From positions 186,001 through 250,000 of the forward strand of contig LNEV01000007.1 of assembly GCA_001464335.1 (NCBI GenBank): a DNA stretch of 64,000 nt, given 5' to 3'. Made by a program: the position numbers and the translations under genes. The notes beneath the pieces are model-generated. The model worked only from the letters and a program-made list of their open reading frames with translations, did not search any database and was not told the DNA's origin. This stretch comes from Rhizobiales bacterium Ga0077545. Lineage in GTDB: Bacteria > Pseudomonadota > Alphaproteobacteria > Rhizobiales > Methylopilaceae. This document shows, one piece after another, positions 34,435 to 43,342 of the stretch (position 1 is the stretch's first letter; each line of letters opens with the position of its first letter).

Positions 34435-36207
34435 TCAGGGCACGACCTGAACGGCATCGGCCGCGGAGAATCCGCCCGCTTTAACCATCCCGGCGAAAAG
34501 CCCGCCGCGCGCCACAAGCTCATCGAAGCCACCCGATTCCGCGACGCTTCCATCGCGCAGGACGAGGATGCGATCTGCGGCGCGAACCGTGGAAAGGCGG
34601 TGTGCGATGACGAAGGTGGTGCGGCCCTCGCGCAGATTGTCGAGCGCGTGCTGGACGCGCGCCTCGGTCGTCACGTCGAGCGCGGACGTCGCCTCGTCGA
34701 GAATAAGGATGGGCGCGTTCTTGACGATCGCGCGGGCGATGGCGAGGCGCTGGCGCTCGCCGCCCGAAAGCCCCTGCCCGCGCTCGCCGACCATGCTGAG
34801 ATAGCCGTCGGGTTTGCGCGAAATGAAATCGTGCGCTTCGGCAAGACGCGCAGCATGCTCGACTTCCGCGTCCGTCGCCTCGGGACGGCCCATGCGGATA
34901 TTGTCCGCGATCGAGCGGTTGAAGAGCCCCGCCTCCTGAAAGACGACGGCGATGGCGGCGCGCAGGGACGCCAGCGTGACATGCTTTATGTCCTGCCCGT
35001 CGATGAGGATGCGGCCTCCCTGAGGGTCCCAGGCGCGCTGGAGGAGCGCGAGCGTGGTGGATTTGCCGGAGCCCGTGGGGCCGACCAAAGCCACCGTCTC
35101 GCCGGGCCGCGCCTCGAAACTGAGATCGGCGAGACCGCCCGCGCCGGTTGGATAGCGGAAGGCGACGTTCTCGAAGACAACATGACCGTGCGTCACCGCA
35201 AGCGGGGTTGCGTCCGGCCGCTCGGGCGGACCGGGCTCCTCGTCCATGACCTCGAAGAAATGGACGAGCTGGGGGCCGCGAAAGAACAGGCCCATCACGA
35301 AGCCCGTCATCTGGTCGAGACGGCCGATCAGCATGTTGGCGAAGCCGACGAAGGACACGATCTCCCCGACGCTCGTTCCATCGGTCTCGCGCAGCCAGGC
35401 GCCGACCGCGAAGATGGCGACGATGGAAAGCGAAGATGCCGCGCGTGTCATCACGCTCATCACCGCCCACCAGTTCAGCACCGGATATTGCGTCTGAAGA
35501 AGGCTTGCGAGCGCGCGGCGCACTTCGACGAGTTCGGAGGGAACCGCAAGAAAGCTTTGCAGCACCGACACATTCCCGAACAGATCGCCGACCCGCCCGG
35601 ACACTTCGCTGAAATAGGCCTCGACCTGTTTCTGCCCGCCGGATGTCTTGCGGATCACGACCGTATTGACGGCGACATAAACCACCATGAGACCAACGAG
35701 AAGGAGCGCGAGCTTCCAGTTGAGCCAGAGCGCAAGCGGCACCAGAACGACGAGCGACACAAGGCTCGTGAAATGCTCGCGCAGGATCGCGAGCCAGGTC
35801 AGGAACATCGCGTCGCAACCGACCGTCATCGTCCGCATCAGATGTCCGGACTTCGCTTCCGAATGAAACGAAGCCGGAAGCCTCAGCACGTGTTCGAGAT
35901 AGGCCGCCATGGCCGCGAGGCGGCGGCGATGGCAGAGCCGGTCGGCCTGAAGCGCGACGCCAAGGCCGAAGGCGAAGGCTCCGAACCCGGCCGCCGCCCA
36001 GACAAGGATCAGCGGCAGCGCCGGTTCGTTGCGTGTCAGGGCATCGATGGCCCAGCCGAACAGGATCGGCTCGAGAACCTGAAGCCCGGCAACGACCACA
36101 GCGAAAAGGACAAGAACATATGTCCGCACACGTTCGACAAGCAGAATGTCGAAGGCGCGGCGATAGGCCCCGAGCGGCGTTATCTCGGCAGACGCGTGTT
36201 CAGCCAT
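34435..36207 (-). CDS. ndvA: Cyclic beta-1,2-glucan ABC exporter (NdvA/ChvA type)
   Basis: The 590-residue half-transporter fuses a six-helix ABC exporter membrane domain (residues about 25-300) to an ATPase domain. The ATPase has Walker A VALVGPTGSGKSTTLALLQR, the Q-loop VFQEAGLFNRSI, the signature LSGGERQRLA, and Walker B ILILDEATSALD. The length (NdvA is about 588) and the segment GPQLVHFFEVMDEEPGPPER after the sixth helix match NdvA/ChvA glucan exporters. Lipid A or other exporters are possible alternatives. The first codons overlap the hydrolase gene upstream by 8 bases. opgC at the left end may modify the exported glucan. Confidence 0.82.
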   Translation of the reverse strand: MAEHASAEITPLGAYRRAFDILLVERVRTYVLVLFAVVVAGLQVLEPILFGWAIDALTRNEPALPLILVWAAAGFGAFAFGLGVALQADRLCHRRRLAAMAAYLEHVLRLPASFHSEAKSGHLMRTMTVGCDAMFLTWLAILREHFTSLVSLVVLVPLALWLNWKLALLLVGLMVVYVAVNTVVIRKTSGGQKQVEAYFSEVSGRVGDLFGNVSVLQSFLAVPSELVEVRRALASLLQTQYPVLNWWAVMSVMTRAASSLSIVAIFAVGAWLRETDGTSVGEIVSFVGFANMLIGRLDQMTGFVMGLFFRGPQLVHFFEVMDEEPGPPERPDATPLAVTHGHVVFENVAFRYPTGAGGLADLSFEARPGETVALVGPTGSGKSTTLALLQRAWDPQGGRILIDGQDIKHVTLASLRAAIAVVFQEAGLFNRSIADNIRMGRPEATDAEVEHAARLAEAHDFISRKPDGYLSMVGERGQGLSGGERQRLAIARAIVKNAPILILDEATSALDVTTEARVQHALDNLREGRTTFVIAHRLSTVRAADRILVLRDGSVAESGGFDELVARGGLFAGMVKAGGFSAADAVQVVP

Positions 36208-37414
36208 TTTGGAAGATGCCGTCCAGCCAATCCAGAATGCGGCGGTTCGCGAGCGGACGGTTCGACATTTCGCAATGCATGCCCGCCCCCTCGGCAGCGG
36301 TGAACTGAAGAAGATGCTTCGGGCATGTCAGCGCATCATGCACCGTAGGTACACTTGCCGAGAGACGGTCGAGATCGGCCATCGTCAGCAAGGTCGGGCA
36401 GCGGATTTGCGCCAGCCGCTCGCCCATGTCGTAGGCGAGCGAGGAACGGACGAAATCGCGCAAGGTCGATGTGCCCTGCACCCAGAAGCCGCGCTGGACG
36501 ATGTTCCAGCGCAAATCCGGATGCGCATTCACGATGCTCATCCCCGTGTCGAAAATGGCGTCATCGAGCGCATCAAGATCGGCCGCCTTGTCTTCCGGCA
36601 CGCCGAGCGCGGCGATGAATTCCAGAACGCCCTTCCGCATTCCCGATATTCCGGGATCGGCAATGCAGGCGGACAGGCGCGGTTCGCCCGATGCCGCGCG
36701 CAGCGCGAGATAGCCGCCGAGGCTCCAGCCGTAAAGCGCGATGCGCTGCGGATCGACGCCGGGCAGGCCGAGCGCGAAATCCACGACCGGACGCACGACG
36801 TTCTCCCAGTCCGGACGCAGCGGGACGCCCTGTTCGATCAGAAGCTCGCCCTGCCCCGGCCCATCGAAAACGAGGCAGTGATAGCCGCGCCGGGACGCGG
36901 CGACCGCCATGGCAAAGTAAAGATCGGTGACGCCGCCATCATAGCCGTTTGTAAGGATGAGAAGCGGCCGCATCTCGCCCCCATGCACGGCAGCGGGGAT
37001 GAAATAGGCCGGAAGCGTCGTGCCGTCGAAGGGAATGCGCATCGGTGCGACAGGCTCTGCGGCAAGCGACAGTCCGCGATCGAACGCCGCCATCTGCCGG
37101 CCGAAGGCCGCCTTCAAGCGCGGATGGACCGGCGCGCCGAACAGCGGATGATAGGAAAGGCCGTAACAACAGGCGGCACGCAGGAAAAGCTCGCTTGCGC
37201 TGAGGCGGTGCCCGGCGGAAAGGGTAGCCTCCGCCTCGCCCGCGATGCGGTCTGCAGCCGACATCCATGCGTCGACGAAGGCGATGTCATCGCCCTCCCC
37301 GACCGCTTCGGCGACCGCCTCGACCTCACCGAAATCCACGCCGCCATAGGGGATGTAGGCATAGGCCCACGAAGAAAAGGCCTCGTGCAGATCGTTCTTG
37401 AAGAGCAGACCCAT
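36200..37414 (-). CDS. Alpha/beta hydrolase (FrsA-like)
   Basis: The 404-residue cytoplasmic protein has an N-terminal helical cap of about 120 residues, then an alpha/beta hydrolase core: LLILTNGYDGGVTDLYFAMA (oxyanion loop), HCLVFDGPGQGELLIEQG, the nucleophile elbow ALYGWSLGGYLALRAASG and a C-terminal His in EGAGMHCEMSN. The pattern resembles FrsA/2,6-dihydroxypseudooxynicotine hydrolase-type esterases. The substrate is unknown. GAGGAGGAAG precedes the ATG. It overlaps ndvA by 8 bases, suggesting coupling. Confidence 0.85.
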   Translation of the reverse strand: MGLLFKNDLHEAFSSWAYAYIPYGGVDFGEVEAVAEAVGEGDDIAFVDAWMSAADRIAGEAEATLSAGHRLSASELFLRAACCYGLSYHPLFGAPVHPRLKAAFGRQMAAFDRGLSLAAEPVAPMRIPFDGTTLPAYFIPAAVHGGEMRPLLILTNGYDGGVTDLYFAMAVAASRRGYHCLVFDGPGQGELLIEQGVPLRPDWENVVRPVVDFALGLPGVDPQRIALYGWSLGGYLALRAASGEPRLSACIADPGISGMRKGVLEFIAALGVPEDKAADLDALDDAIFDTGMSIVNAHPDLRWNIVQRGFWVQGTSTLRDFVRSSLAYDMGERLAQIRCPTLLTMADLDRLSASVPTVHDALTCPKHLLQFTAAEGAGMHCEMSNRPLANRRILDWLDGIFQNG

Positions 37415-37448
37415 GATGTTCTTCCTCCTCAGTCGATGACGGCGGATT

Positions 37449-38144
37449 TCAGATGCGCGGCAGTGCCGCTTTCAGAAACCCCGCCAGATCGTCGGTGACA
37501 TGATCGACATAGGCGCCCTGCAGGCTGTCCTCGTCGTGCATGGCGCGTTCCGGCACGTCTTCGCCCTTGGGCAGGACGAGAACCGTCGTCATGCCGAGCG
37601 CGTGCGGCACTTCGAGATTGCGCGCGAGATCCTCGAACATGGCACTCTGGTCAGGTTTGACGCCCAGATGAGCGATGAAGCGGTCATAGAGAGGACGGTT
37701 TGGTTTGGGCACGAAATCGGCGGCAGCGACATCGAAGATGTCGTGGAAGAGATCGCCGAGCCCGAGCGAGACGGCGCAGCGCTCGGCGTGGGCCCGCGAT
37801 CCATTTGTCAGCACATAGCGTTTTCCCGGCAGTGCGGCGATGGCTTCTTTCAGCGCCGGATCGGGCACGAGCGCCTCGTGCGAAATGTCGTGCACGAAGT
37901 CCATGAAGGCGTGCGGATCGATGCCGTGTTCCTGCATCAGCCCGCGCAGGCTGGTGCCGTACTCACGATAGTAATGCTTCTGAAGCTTGCGCGCCTCGAC
38001 GGGATCGAGGCTCAGAAGCTCGGAAATGTACTGCGTCATCTTGCGGTCGATCTGGTCAAACAGACGGCAGGACGGCGGGTAGAGCGTGTTGTCGAGATCG
38101 AAGACCCAGGTCTCGATGTGGGAGAAAGCGCGGCGTGCGGTCAT
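37449..38144 (-). CDS. Pyrimidine 5'-nucleotidase, HAD superfamily
   Basis: The 231-residue enzyme belongs to the SDT1-like HAD family (TIGR01993). Motif I is WVFDLDNTLYPPSCRLFDQI, motif II is KRYVLTNGSRAHA, motif III Lys is FVPKPNRPLY and motif IV is AMFEDLARNLEVP. Members dephosphorylate pyrimidine nucleotides or phosphosugars. It follows argB on the same strand, a neighbourhood common in alphaproteobacteria. ATG 38144 is chosen; an in-frame start at 38165 exists. Confidence 0.88.
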   Translation of the reverse strand: MTARRAFSHIETWVFDLDNTLYPPSCRLFDQIDRKMTQYISELLSLDPVEARKLQKHYYREYGTSLRGLMQEHGIDPHAFMDFVHDISHEALVPDPALKEAIAALPGKRYVLTNGSRAHAERCAVSLGLGDLFHDIFDVAAADFVPKPNRPLYDRFIAHLGVKPDQSAMFEDLARNLEVPHALGMTTVLVLPKGEDVPERAMHDEDSLQGAYVDHVTDDLAGFLKAALPRI

Positions 38145-38168
38145 GGGAGAAAGCCGAACCAGCACGGT

Positions 38169-38287
38169 ATGTCCCGGGGCGCACCATGTGCGAGCCCGGG
38201 ACCCATAGCCCCTGCGACCGCGGCTCTTTTAACCGGCGCTGCGGAGTATGGGTCCCGGACAGCGGCTCCGCCGCTTCCGGGACACAT
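38169..38287. repeat. Nested inverted-repeat intergenic element
   Basis: The argB to nucleotidase gap holds two nested pairs of arms: ATGTCCCGG (38169-38177) with CCGGGACACAT (38277-38287), and CCGGGACCCATA (38196-38207) with TATGGGTCCCGG (38247-38258). A smaller stem AGCGGC/GCCGCT sits at 38261-38275. The GGTCCCGG motif recalls dispersed palindromes common in rhizobial and Bradyrhizobium-like genomes. No ORF is inside. Confidence 0.7.
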
Positions 38288-38291
38288 GCGA

Positions 38292-39185
38292 TCACCGCGT
38301 AATAAGGGTGCCTGCGCCATGATCCGTCAGAAGCTCCAGCAGCACGGCGTGAGAGACCTTGCCGTCGAGGATGACGACGCCTTCGACGCCGCGCTCCAGC
38401 GCCTCGATGCAGGTCTGTACTTTCGGGATCATGCCACCCGACACGGTGCCGTCGGCGATGCGGTGGCGGGCGGCGTCGATGGTGAGCTGCTTGATGAGCT
38501 GCTTGTCCTTGTCGAGAACGCCCGGAACGTCCGTCAGCAGAAGAAGGCGCCGCGCGCGCAGCGCACCGGCAATCGCGCCCGCGAATGTGTCCGCATTGAT
38601 GTTGTAGGTCTCGCCCCAGCGCGAGGCCGCGACCGGCGCGATGACGGGTATGAGATCGTCGGAGCCCGCAATGACGTCGAGCACCCGGCGGTCGACCTGC
38701 TCCGGCTCGCCGACGAAACCGAGATCGATCTCGCCCTCTTCGCCGGTCTGGCCGTTGATAAGGCTCGTGACCTTGCGGGCCGTGACCATGCCGCCATCCT
38801 TGCCCGACAGTCCGACCGCGCGCCCGCCTTCGGCGTTGATGGCGGCGACGATGCCTTTGTTGATCGAGCCCGCCAGCACCATTTCGACGACATCCATCGT
38901 GGCGCGGTCCGTGACGCGCAGGCCCTGCTGGAATTCGCTCTTGATGTTGAGGCGCTCCAGCATGGCGCCGATCTGCGGGCCGCCGCCGTGGACCACGATG
39001 GGGTGCAGGCCCGACAGCTTGAGCATGACGATGTCGCGGGCGAATTCGCGCAGGAGATGCTCGCTGCCCATGGCGTGGCCGCCATATTTCACGACGACGG
39101 TGGCCTCGTCATAGCGCTGAAGCTGGGGCAGAGCCTCGGCAAGAACACGGGCGCGATCGTGCGCCGAAATCTCTTTGCTGGTCAT
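38292..39185 (-). CDS. argB: Acetylglutamate kinase
   Basis: ArgB phosphorylates N-acetylglutamate in arginine synthesis. The 297-residue protein has the ATP loop [20 protein letters not shown] (residues about 29-48), the substrate loop [38 protein letters not shown] and [20 protein letters not shown]. The N-terminal helix of about 25 residues is of the kind seen in arginine-inhibited hexameric ArgB enzymes, so feedback inhibition is likely. Confidence 0.96.
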   Translation of the reverse strand: MTSKEISAHDRARVLAEALPQLQRYDEATVVVKYGGHAMGSEHLLREFARDIVMLKLSGLHPIVVHGGGPQIGAMLERLNIKSEFQQGLRVTDRATMDVVEMVLAGSINKGIVAAINAEGGRAVGLSGKDGGMVTARKVTSLINGQTGEEGEIDLGFVGEPEQVDRRVLDVIAGSDDLIPVIAPVAASRWGETYNINADTFAGAIAGALRARRLLLLTDVPGVLDKDKQLIKQLTIDAARHRIADGTVSGGMIPKVQTCIEALERGVEGVVILDGKVSHAVLLELLTDHGAGTLITR

Positions 39186-39240
39186 GGGCTGGGATTCCGC
39201 ACTGGATGTGAGGCGGTTCTAGCGATTTCGCGCGGGACGC

Positions 39241-39600
39241 TCAATCACGCGTTCGCAGAACAACGCCGCCGACGACGACCAGAGCCCAGCCCAGCATGAG
39301 CGCGGTGCCGCCCACGGGGGCTGCCATGGGGAACAGGCCCCGGCCGAGATAATAGGGCGCGACCACCGCTCCCGAGAACAGAAACGCTCCGGCGGCGATC
39401 ACCAGCCCACCCGCCGTCAGAAGGCCCGAGCGGCCCGCGACGCCGAAAAGACCGAGCGCCAGAAGCGCGGACGCATGAAACAGCAGGATCTGCGAGGCCG
39501 GCCCGTGCGCGGACGCATCGCCGCCATGGGCCGCCGCTGCCGCAAACGCGACGCCGATGACACCGGCAATGCCGGACAGAACGACAAAAACGCGGTTCAT
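39241..39600 (-). CDS. DUF423 membrane protein
   Basis: The 119-residue protein has four hydrophobic helices and the DUF423 (YgdD-like) pattern: MNRVFVVLSGIAGVIGVAFA, AAAHGGDASAHGP and GRGLFPMAAPVGGTALMLGW near the C-terminus. Function is unknown. Its ATG overlaps the engB stop (ATGA), so it is coupled to engB. A longer frame reaching 40188 is only read-through of engB. Confidence 0.88.
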   Translation of the reverse strand: MNRVFVVLSGIAGVIGVAFAAAAAHGGDASAHGPASQILLFHASALLALGLFGVAGRSGLLTAGGLVIAAGAFLFSGAVVAPYYLGRGLFPMAAPVGGTALMLGWALVVVGGVVLRTRD

Positions 39601-40259
39601 CACGAGGATCTTTCGTCGATGAGGCGCGCGATGGCGGCCTTCAGATCGGCAAGGCCCGCGCCTTCGCGCGAGGACGTGGCGATGACGACCGGAAAGGCGG
39701 CGGGCCGCTTGGCAAGGGCCGCCGCGACTTCGGCGCGGCGCTCGTCGAGTTCGGCGTCTTTCAACTGATCGGCCTTCGTCAGCACGATCTGATAGGAGAC
39801 GGCCGCCGCATCGAGCAGTTCGAGCACCGGCATGTCGGTGTTCTTCAGGCCGTGGCGGGAATCGATCAGCAGATAGACGCGGGCAAGATTGGGGCGCTTG
39901 CGCAAATATTCGAGGACGAGGCGCGTCCATGCCTTTACCTTGGGCGCGGGCGCGCTGGCAAAGCCGTAGCCGGGCATGTCGACCAGAGTGAGCCGGTCTC
40001 CGATGCGGAAGAAGTTGAGCTCCTGCGTGCGGCCCGGCGTGTTCGACACCTTGGCGAGCGTCTTGCGGCCCGTCAGCGCGTTGACCAGCGAGGACTTGCC
40101 CACATTGGAGCGGCCGGCGAAGGCGATCTCGACGCCGTCGTTTTCGGGAACCTGGTCGAAGGCCACCACGCCCTTGATGAAGCCGCACTCCCCCGCGAAC
40201 AGGAGACGGCCGGTTTCAACAGACGGATCGGGTGCTTCGCTTGCGGAAAGATCGTTCAT
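39600..40259 (-). CDS. engB: Ribosome biogenesis GTPase YihA/YsxC (EngB)
   Basis: The 219-residue GTPase aids assembly of the 50S subunit. G1 is IAFAGRSNVGKSSLVNALTG, G2 includes NTPGRTQ, G3 is LVDMPGYGFA, G4 is IVLTKADQLK and G5 is VIATSSREGAG. ATG 40259 is the family start; an in-frame start at 40325 would overlap the divergent secreted-protein gene. It is coupled to the DUF423 gene. Confidence 0.95.
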   Translation of the reverse strand: MNDLSASEAPDPSVETGRLLFAGECGFIKGVVAFDQVPENDGVEIAFAGRSNVGKSSLVNALTGRKTLAKVSNTPGRTQELNFFRIGDRLTLVDMPGYGFASAPAPKVKAWTRLVLEYLRKRPNLARVYLLIDSRHGLKNTDMPVLELLDAAAVSYQIVLTKADQLKDAELDERRAEVAAALAKRPAAFPVVIATSSREGAGLADLKAAIARLIDERSS

Positions 40260-40323
40260 GCGGCGAGATGCGCGCCGAAAGGGTGCGGCGTCAACCTCGC
40301 AGCCCTCCGGAGTGCGCCTCGAC

Positions 40324-40731
40324 ATGCAAAGACGTCCCGTTTTCGCCGCCCTTCTGCTGCTGACGCCCCTGCCCGCCTTCGCGCAGAGCGTGGACGATCT
40401 TGCGGGCCGCTGGGGCGTCGCCTCCTACTGGAAGGCCGACGAGAAGGCGAAGGCGCCGGGCTGGGCGAAAGCGGCCTGCGGCAATCCCTATGTCATCGAG
40501 AAGAACGCCGCCGGCAATCTGATGATGTTCGTCGCCGACGGTCAGCGCCGCGAGGTCGCGCTGAAGGGAAAGGTGCTGACGCCGGTCGACAGGACGCTTC
40601 CCGAGGGGCCTGCCAAAAGGCACGCGCGCACGATCACCGCCTTTGCGCCGGGCGCGTTCGAACTGACATGGAAGGACGCCGGTTTTGCGGGGCGCTACGG
40701 CACCGTCGTCTATGTGAAATGCGGGACCTAA
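40324..40731 (+). CDS. Small secreted protein, unknown
   Basis: The 135-residue product has a signal peptide (MQRRPVFAALLLLTPLPAFA, cut before QSVDD) and a compact mature part starting DDLAGRWGVASYWKADEKAK, with cysteines in AACGNPYV and VKCGT likely to pair. It resembles lipocalin-like small periplasmic proteins in having a single GRWG start, but no family is certain. It diverges from engB and converges on cheZ, 3 bases between stops. Confidence 0.75.
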   Translation: MQRRPVFAALLLLTPLPAFAQSVDDLAGRWGVASYWKADEKAKAPGWAKAACGNPYVIEKNAAGNLMMFVADGQRREVALKGKVLTPVDRTLPEGPAKRHARTITAFAPGAFELTWKDAGFAGRYGTVVYVKCGT

Positions 40732-40734
40732 GGA

Positions 40735-41457
40735 TCAGTCGAACAGGGCGTCGATGTCGTCCTGCGTCGCGCGGTCGAGATCGCCGTCGAGCGCCGGGCC
40801 GTTGAGCAGCGCCTTGTCGCCTTCCGGCGCGGGCGGCAGGTCCGGCGTGATGCCGTTGAACTGCTCGATACCGCCCCAGATTTCGATCATCCGGTTGATG
40901 CGGTCTTCCACGAAGGACAAAGTGGACACCACTTTGGTGATGCGCTGGCCGGTCAGGTCCTGGAAGTTGCAGGCCTCGAAAATGCCAACGACCTTTTCCT
41001 GAATTTCGTTTGCGAGAACCCGGTCGCCTTCCGCTGTGGCGCGAGCGTGGATCTGCATCGCGCGGTCGTCGATCTGCTCGGCGGCGGCGAGGATGGTTTC
41101 CGTCGCGTTTTCCGTTCCGGCGACAATGGCGTCGAGTTCGCCCGACACACGCACCATATTGGCGCTTTCGAAGCTCGATCCGTGCAGGGTCGCAATCTCG
41201 CGTTTGGTCCGCTGGATCGCCTCGTGGATCGAATCCAGCTCCACCTTAAGCTTGGCCGCCTCGGCCATTTCCTTGCGGAACAGATCGATCGCATCGGAGG
41301 AAATTTCCTGAGCCGGCTTGATCATGCCGCGCAGCTTGGCGAGTTCGGCCATCAGCTCGTTGTGACGCCGATGCGCTCCGCCGTCGGTGGCCGCCGCTGC
41401 CGGGTTGTCGCCATACAACATGGCTTCGATGCGGAACGGTTTGCGCGCTGGCTGCAT
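40735..41457 (-). CDS. cheZ: CheZ-type protein phosphatase
   Basis: The 240-residue helical protein ends in the CheZ core: EACNFQDLTGQRITKVVSTL has the Asp and Gln that catalyse dephosphorylation of CheY-P, and the C-terminal QDDIDALFD is the CheY-binding tail. The long coiled hairpin (residues about 55-150) is normal for the family. ATG 41457 is chosen; the in-frame start at 41487 is not ATG. It is an orphan here, apart from other che genes. A long inverted repeat lies upstream. Confidence 0.85.
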   Translation of the reverse strand: MQPARKPFRIEAMLYGDNPAAAATDGGAHRRHNELMAELAKLRGMIKPAQEISSDAIDLFRKEMAEAAKLKVELDSIHEAIQRTKREIATLHGSSFESANMVRVSGELDAIVAGTENATETILAAAEQIDDRAMQIHARATAEGDRVLANEIQEKVVGIFEACNFQDLTGQRITKVVSTLSFVEDRINRMIEIWGGIEQFNGITPDLPPAPEGDKALLNGPALDGDLDRATQDDIDALFD

Positions 41458-41499
41458 GGGAAAGGATCCTGAACTTAGGTCAGGCAATGTGACCCAGAG

Positions 41500-41546
41500 G
41501 TGGTTTATGAACGGTCACCAAGCACCATAAAGAATCCATAAACCAC
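41500..41546. promoter_or_regulatory. 10-base inverted repeat upstream of cheZ
   Basis: GTGGTTTATG (41500-41509) and CATAAACCAC (41537-41546) are perfect inverted copies 27 bases apart, 43 bases upstream of the cheZ start and in the divergent region with the L,D-transpeptidase gene. It may be a two-site operator or an mRNA hairpin; no regulator was matched. Confidence 0.5.
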
Positions 41547-41683
41547 GCAAACAGTTCGGCGCGATTGCCTCGCGCGGGAACCTCATGGGGGCGAAACCGT
41601 TCATCTTCGGTTTGCATCCGTCATGTTAAGCTTCCGCCTTCACCGACGGTATCGTCATGCGTAACGTTCTCAGGGTCGGTCTT

Positions 41684-42475
41684 ATGAAATTCTCACACTT
41701 CCTCCTTATCGGCGGCGCGCTGCTCGCAGCCGTTCCCGCTGTCGCCCAGCCCTATGCTCCGCGCCCCTATGCCGAAGACATCATCGTCGGCGAGCGAAAT
41801 CGCGAGCCGGTCTACCAGGTTCGCACCGCGCAGGCTGTCTACGCGCCGCCGCGCACGCGCCAGGTCCGCGCCTATGACGACGGCATCCGCATCTTCTCGC
41901 GCCGCGAGGACGACCGGATGCGCTACAACCCCTACACCCGCGAATACCAGCCGGGCACGCCGCGCACCTACCAGCCGCGCAGCCCGCGCACTCTGGCGCC
42001 GCAGAGCGCGCCGGTTCAGCGCCGCGCGATTCCGGCCGAATATCTGCGCCAGACGGTCGCCTATGACGGCCCGGAAAAGGCCGGCTCGATCGTCATCGAT
42101 ACGCAGACCCGGTTCCTCTATCTGGTCGGCAATGACGGCACGGCGCTCCGCTACGGCATCGGCGTCGGCCGCGACGGCTTCCAGTGGACCGGTACGCACA
42201 AGGTCACCAACAAGCGTGAATGGCCGGATTGGCATCCGCCCGCGGAAATGCGTGCCCGCCGTCCCGACCTTCCCAAGATGATGAAGGGCGGCCCTGAAAA
42301 CCCGCTCGGCGCTCGCGCACTGTATCTGGGTTCGACGCTGTACCGCATTCACGGCTCCAACGAGCCCTGGACGATCGGACAGGCCGTGTCGTCAGGCTGC
42401 TTCCGCATGACAAACGAAGACGTGCAGGATCTGTATCAGCGCGTCGGCGTCGGTACGTCCGTCAAGGTCATCTGA
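41684..42475 (+). CDS. L,D-transpeptidase (YkuD), secreted
   Basis: The 263-residue protein has a signal peptide (MKFSHFLLIGGALLAAVPAV), a Pro/Arg/Tyr-rich linker (residues about 25-110) and a YkuD domain. The catalytic motif is YRIHGSNEPWTIGQ followed by AVSSGCFRMTNEDV, the HxG-x-SSGC Cys-type site that makes 3-3 crosslinks or attaches proteins to peptidoglycan in the periplasm. ATG 41657 is also in frame, but 41684 gives the better signal peptide. A terminator follows. Confidence 0.92.
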   Translation: MKFSHFLLIGGALLAAVPAVAQPYAPRPYAEDIIVGERNREPVYQVRTAQAVYAPPRTRQVRAYDDGIRIFSRREDDRMRYNPYTREYQPGTPRTYQPRSPRTLAPQSAPVQRRAIPAEYLRQTVAYDGPEKAGSIVIDTQTRFLYLVGNDGTALRYGIGVGRDGFQWTGTHKVTNKREWPDWHPPAEMRARRPDLPKMMKGGPENPLGARALYLGSTLYRIHGSNEPWTIGQAVSSGCFRMTNEDVQDLYQRVGVGTSVKVI

Positions 42476-42496
42476 CGAAACCGCTTCGCGAAATAA

Positions 42497-42531
42497 AAAC
42501 GGCGCGTCCCTGACGCGCCGTTTTTTTATTT
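42497..42531. terminator. Rho-independent terminator
   Basis: AAAAACGGCGCGTC, loop CCT, GACGCGCCGTTTTTTTATT. It ends the L,D-transpeptidase gene and, with the A-run on the other side, may also serve the converging DUF2076 gene. Confidence 0.85.
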
Positions 42532-43204
42532 ATTCGCTGCTGTCCCAGCCGCCGCCATCATCGTCCCAGCCGCTGTCCGCCATGCCGGGTTCGTCGGCCG
42601 CTCCCTGCTCCTGATCGCCGCCGCCGAACAGCCAGCCGAAAATACCTCCCCCGCCTTCGCCTTCACCGGCAGCATTGTCCGTACCGGAAACATCGTCAGC
42701 TCCGGCCTGATCGGCGAGCGGGCTGCCGGCGGCCGAAGCCGCATCGGGCGTTGCGGCTTGCGCTTCCGACCCGCCACCGAGCAGCGATTTCGCCGCCTCG
42801 CCGATCAGCATGCCGCCCGCGACGCCGAGCGCCATCTGCCCGGCATTGGCGAGGAAGCCGCCGCCCTGCCCGAAGCCCGGGCGGCCGCCGAACGCGGGAA
42901 CGCTGCCGCGCGGGCCGGGTGCAGCACCCGGCGCGGCGCCCATGCCGGGGGCGCCCCAGGGCGAGCCGCCTTCCGGCGCCTCGCCGGCACTTGCGGAGGC
43001 TTCCAGATCCTCGATCTTGCGGGCTGCGTTTTCGAGAGCCTGGTTCTGGGCGAGGATGATCTGCGCCATCGTATAGGGAGCGCTGGGCGCGCGCCGGAGT
43101 TCGTCGGCGATCAGCCGCTCGGCTTCCGGATCGCGGACCTGGCCTTCCGCGCCGCGCAGGCGCACGAAAAGGTCCTGGATGAGTTGGCGTTCGTTCCGAT
43201 CCAT
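42530..43204 (-). CDS. DUF2076 domain protein
   Basis: The 224-residue protein matches DUF2076. An N-terminal helical part (MDRNERQLIQDLFVRLRGAE, APYTMAQIILAQNQALENAA) is followed by a low-complexity Gly/Pro/Ala region with a GGGFLANAGQMALGVAGGML hydrophobic segment and an acidic tail rich in Asp and Gly (SGWDDDGGGWDSSE). Such proteins are periplasmic ligand-binding sensor-like or simply uncharacterised. ATG 43204 matches the family start. Confidence 0.85.
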   Translation of the reverse strand: MDRNERQLIQDLFVRLRGAEGQVRDPEAERLIADELRRAPSAPYTMAQIILAQNQALENAARKIEDLEASASAGEAPEGGSPWGAPGMGAAPGAAPGPRGSVPAFGGRPGFGQGGGFLANAGQMALGVAGGMLIGEAAKSLLGGGSEAQAATPDAASAAGSPLADQAGADDVSGTDNAAGEGEGGGGIFGWLFGGGDQEQGAADEPGMADSGWDDDGGGWDSSE

Positions 43205-43342
43205 GAATGTGTCTCCTCCCAATTGCGTGGAATCTGGTGATGGGACACGGCCAAAAGAAGGCCCCGGAGACCGGAAACACTTCGTAACGGCGTCAGCCCC
43301 GGTCACAGCAATGCGAGCAGGCCCTTCTTCCGTGACCAGACT

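Noticed and set aside
34600..36303. 567-codon open frame on the plus strand
   Set aside because: It is antisense to ndvA, whose ATPase motifs are unmistakable.
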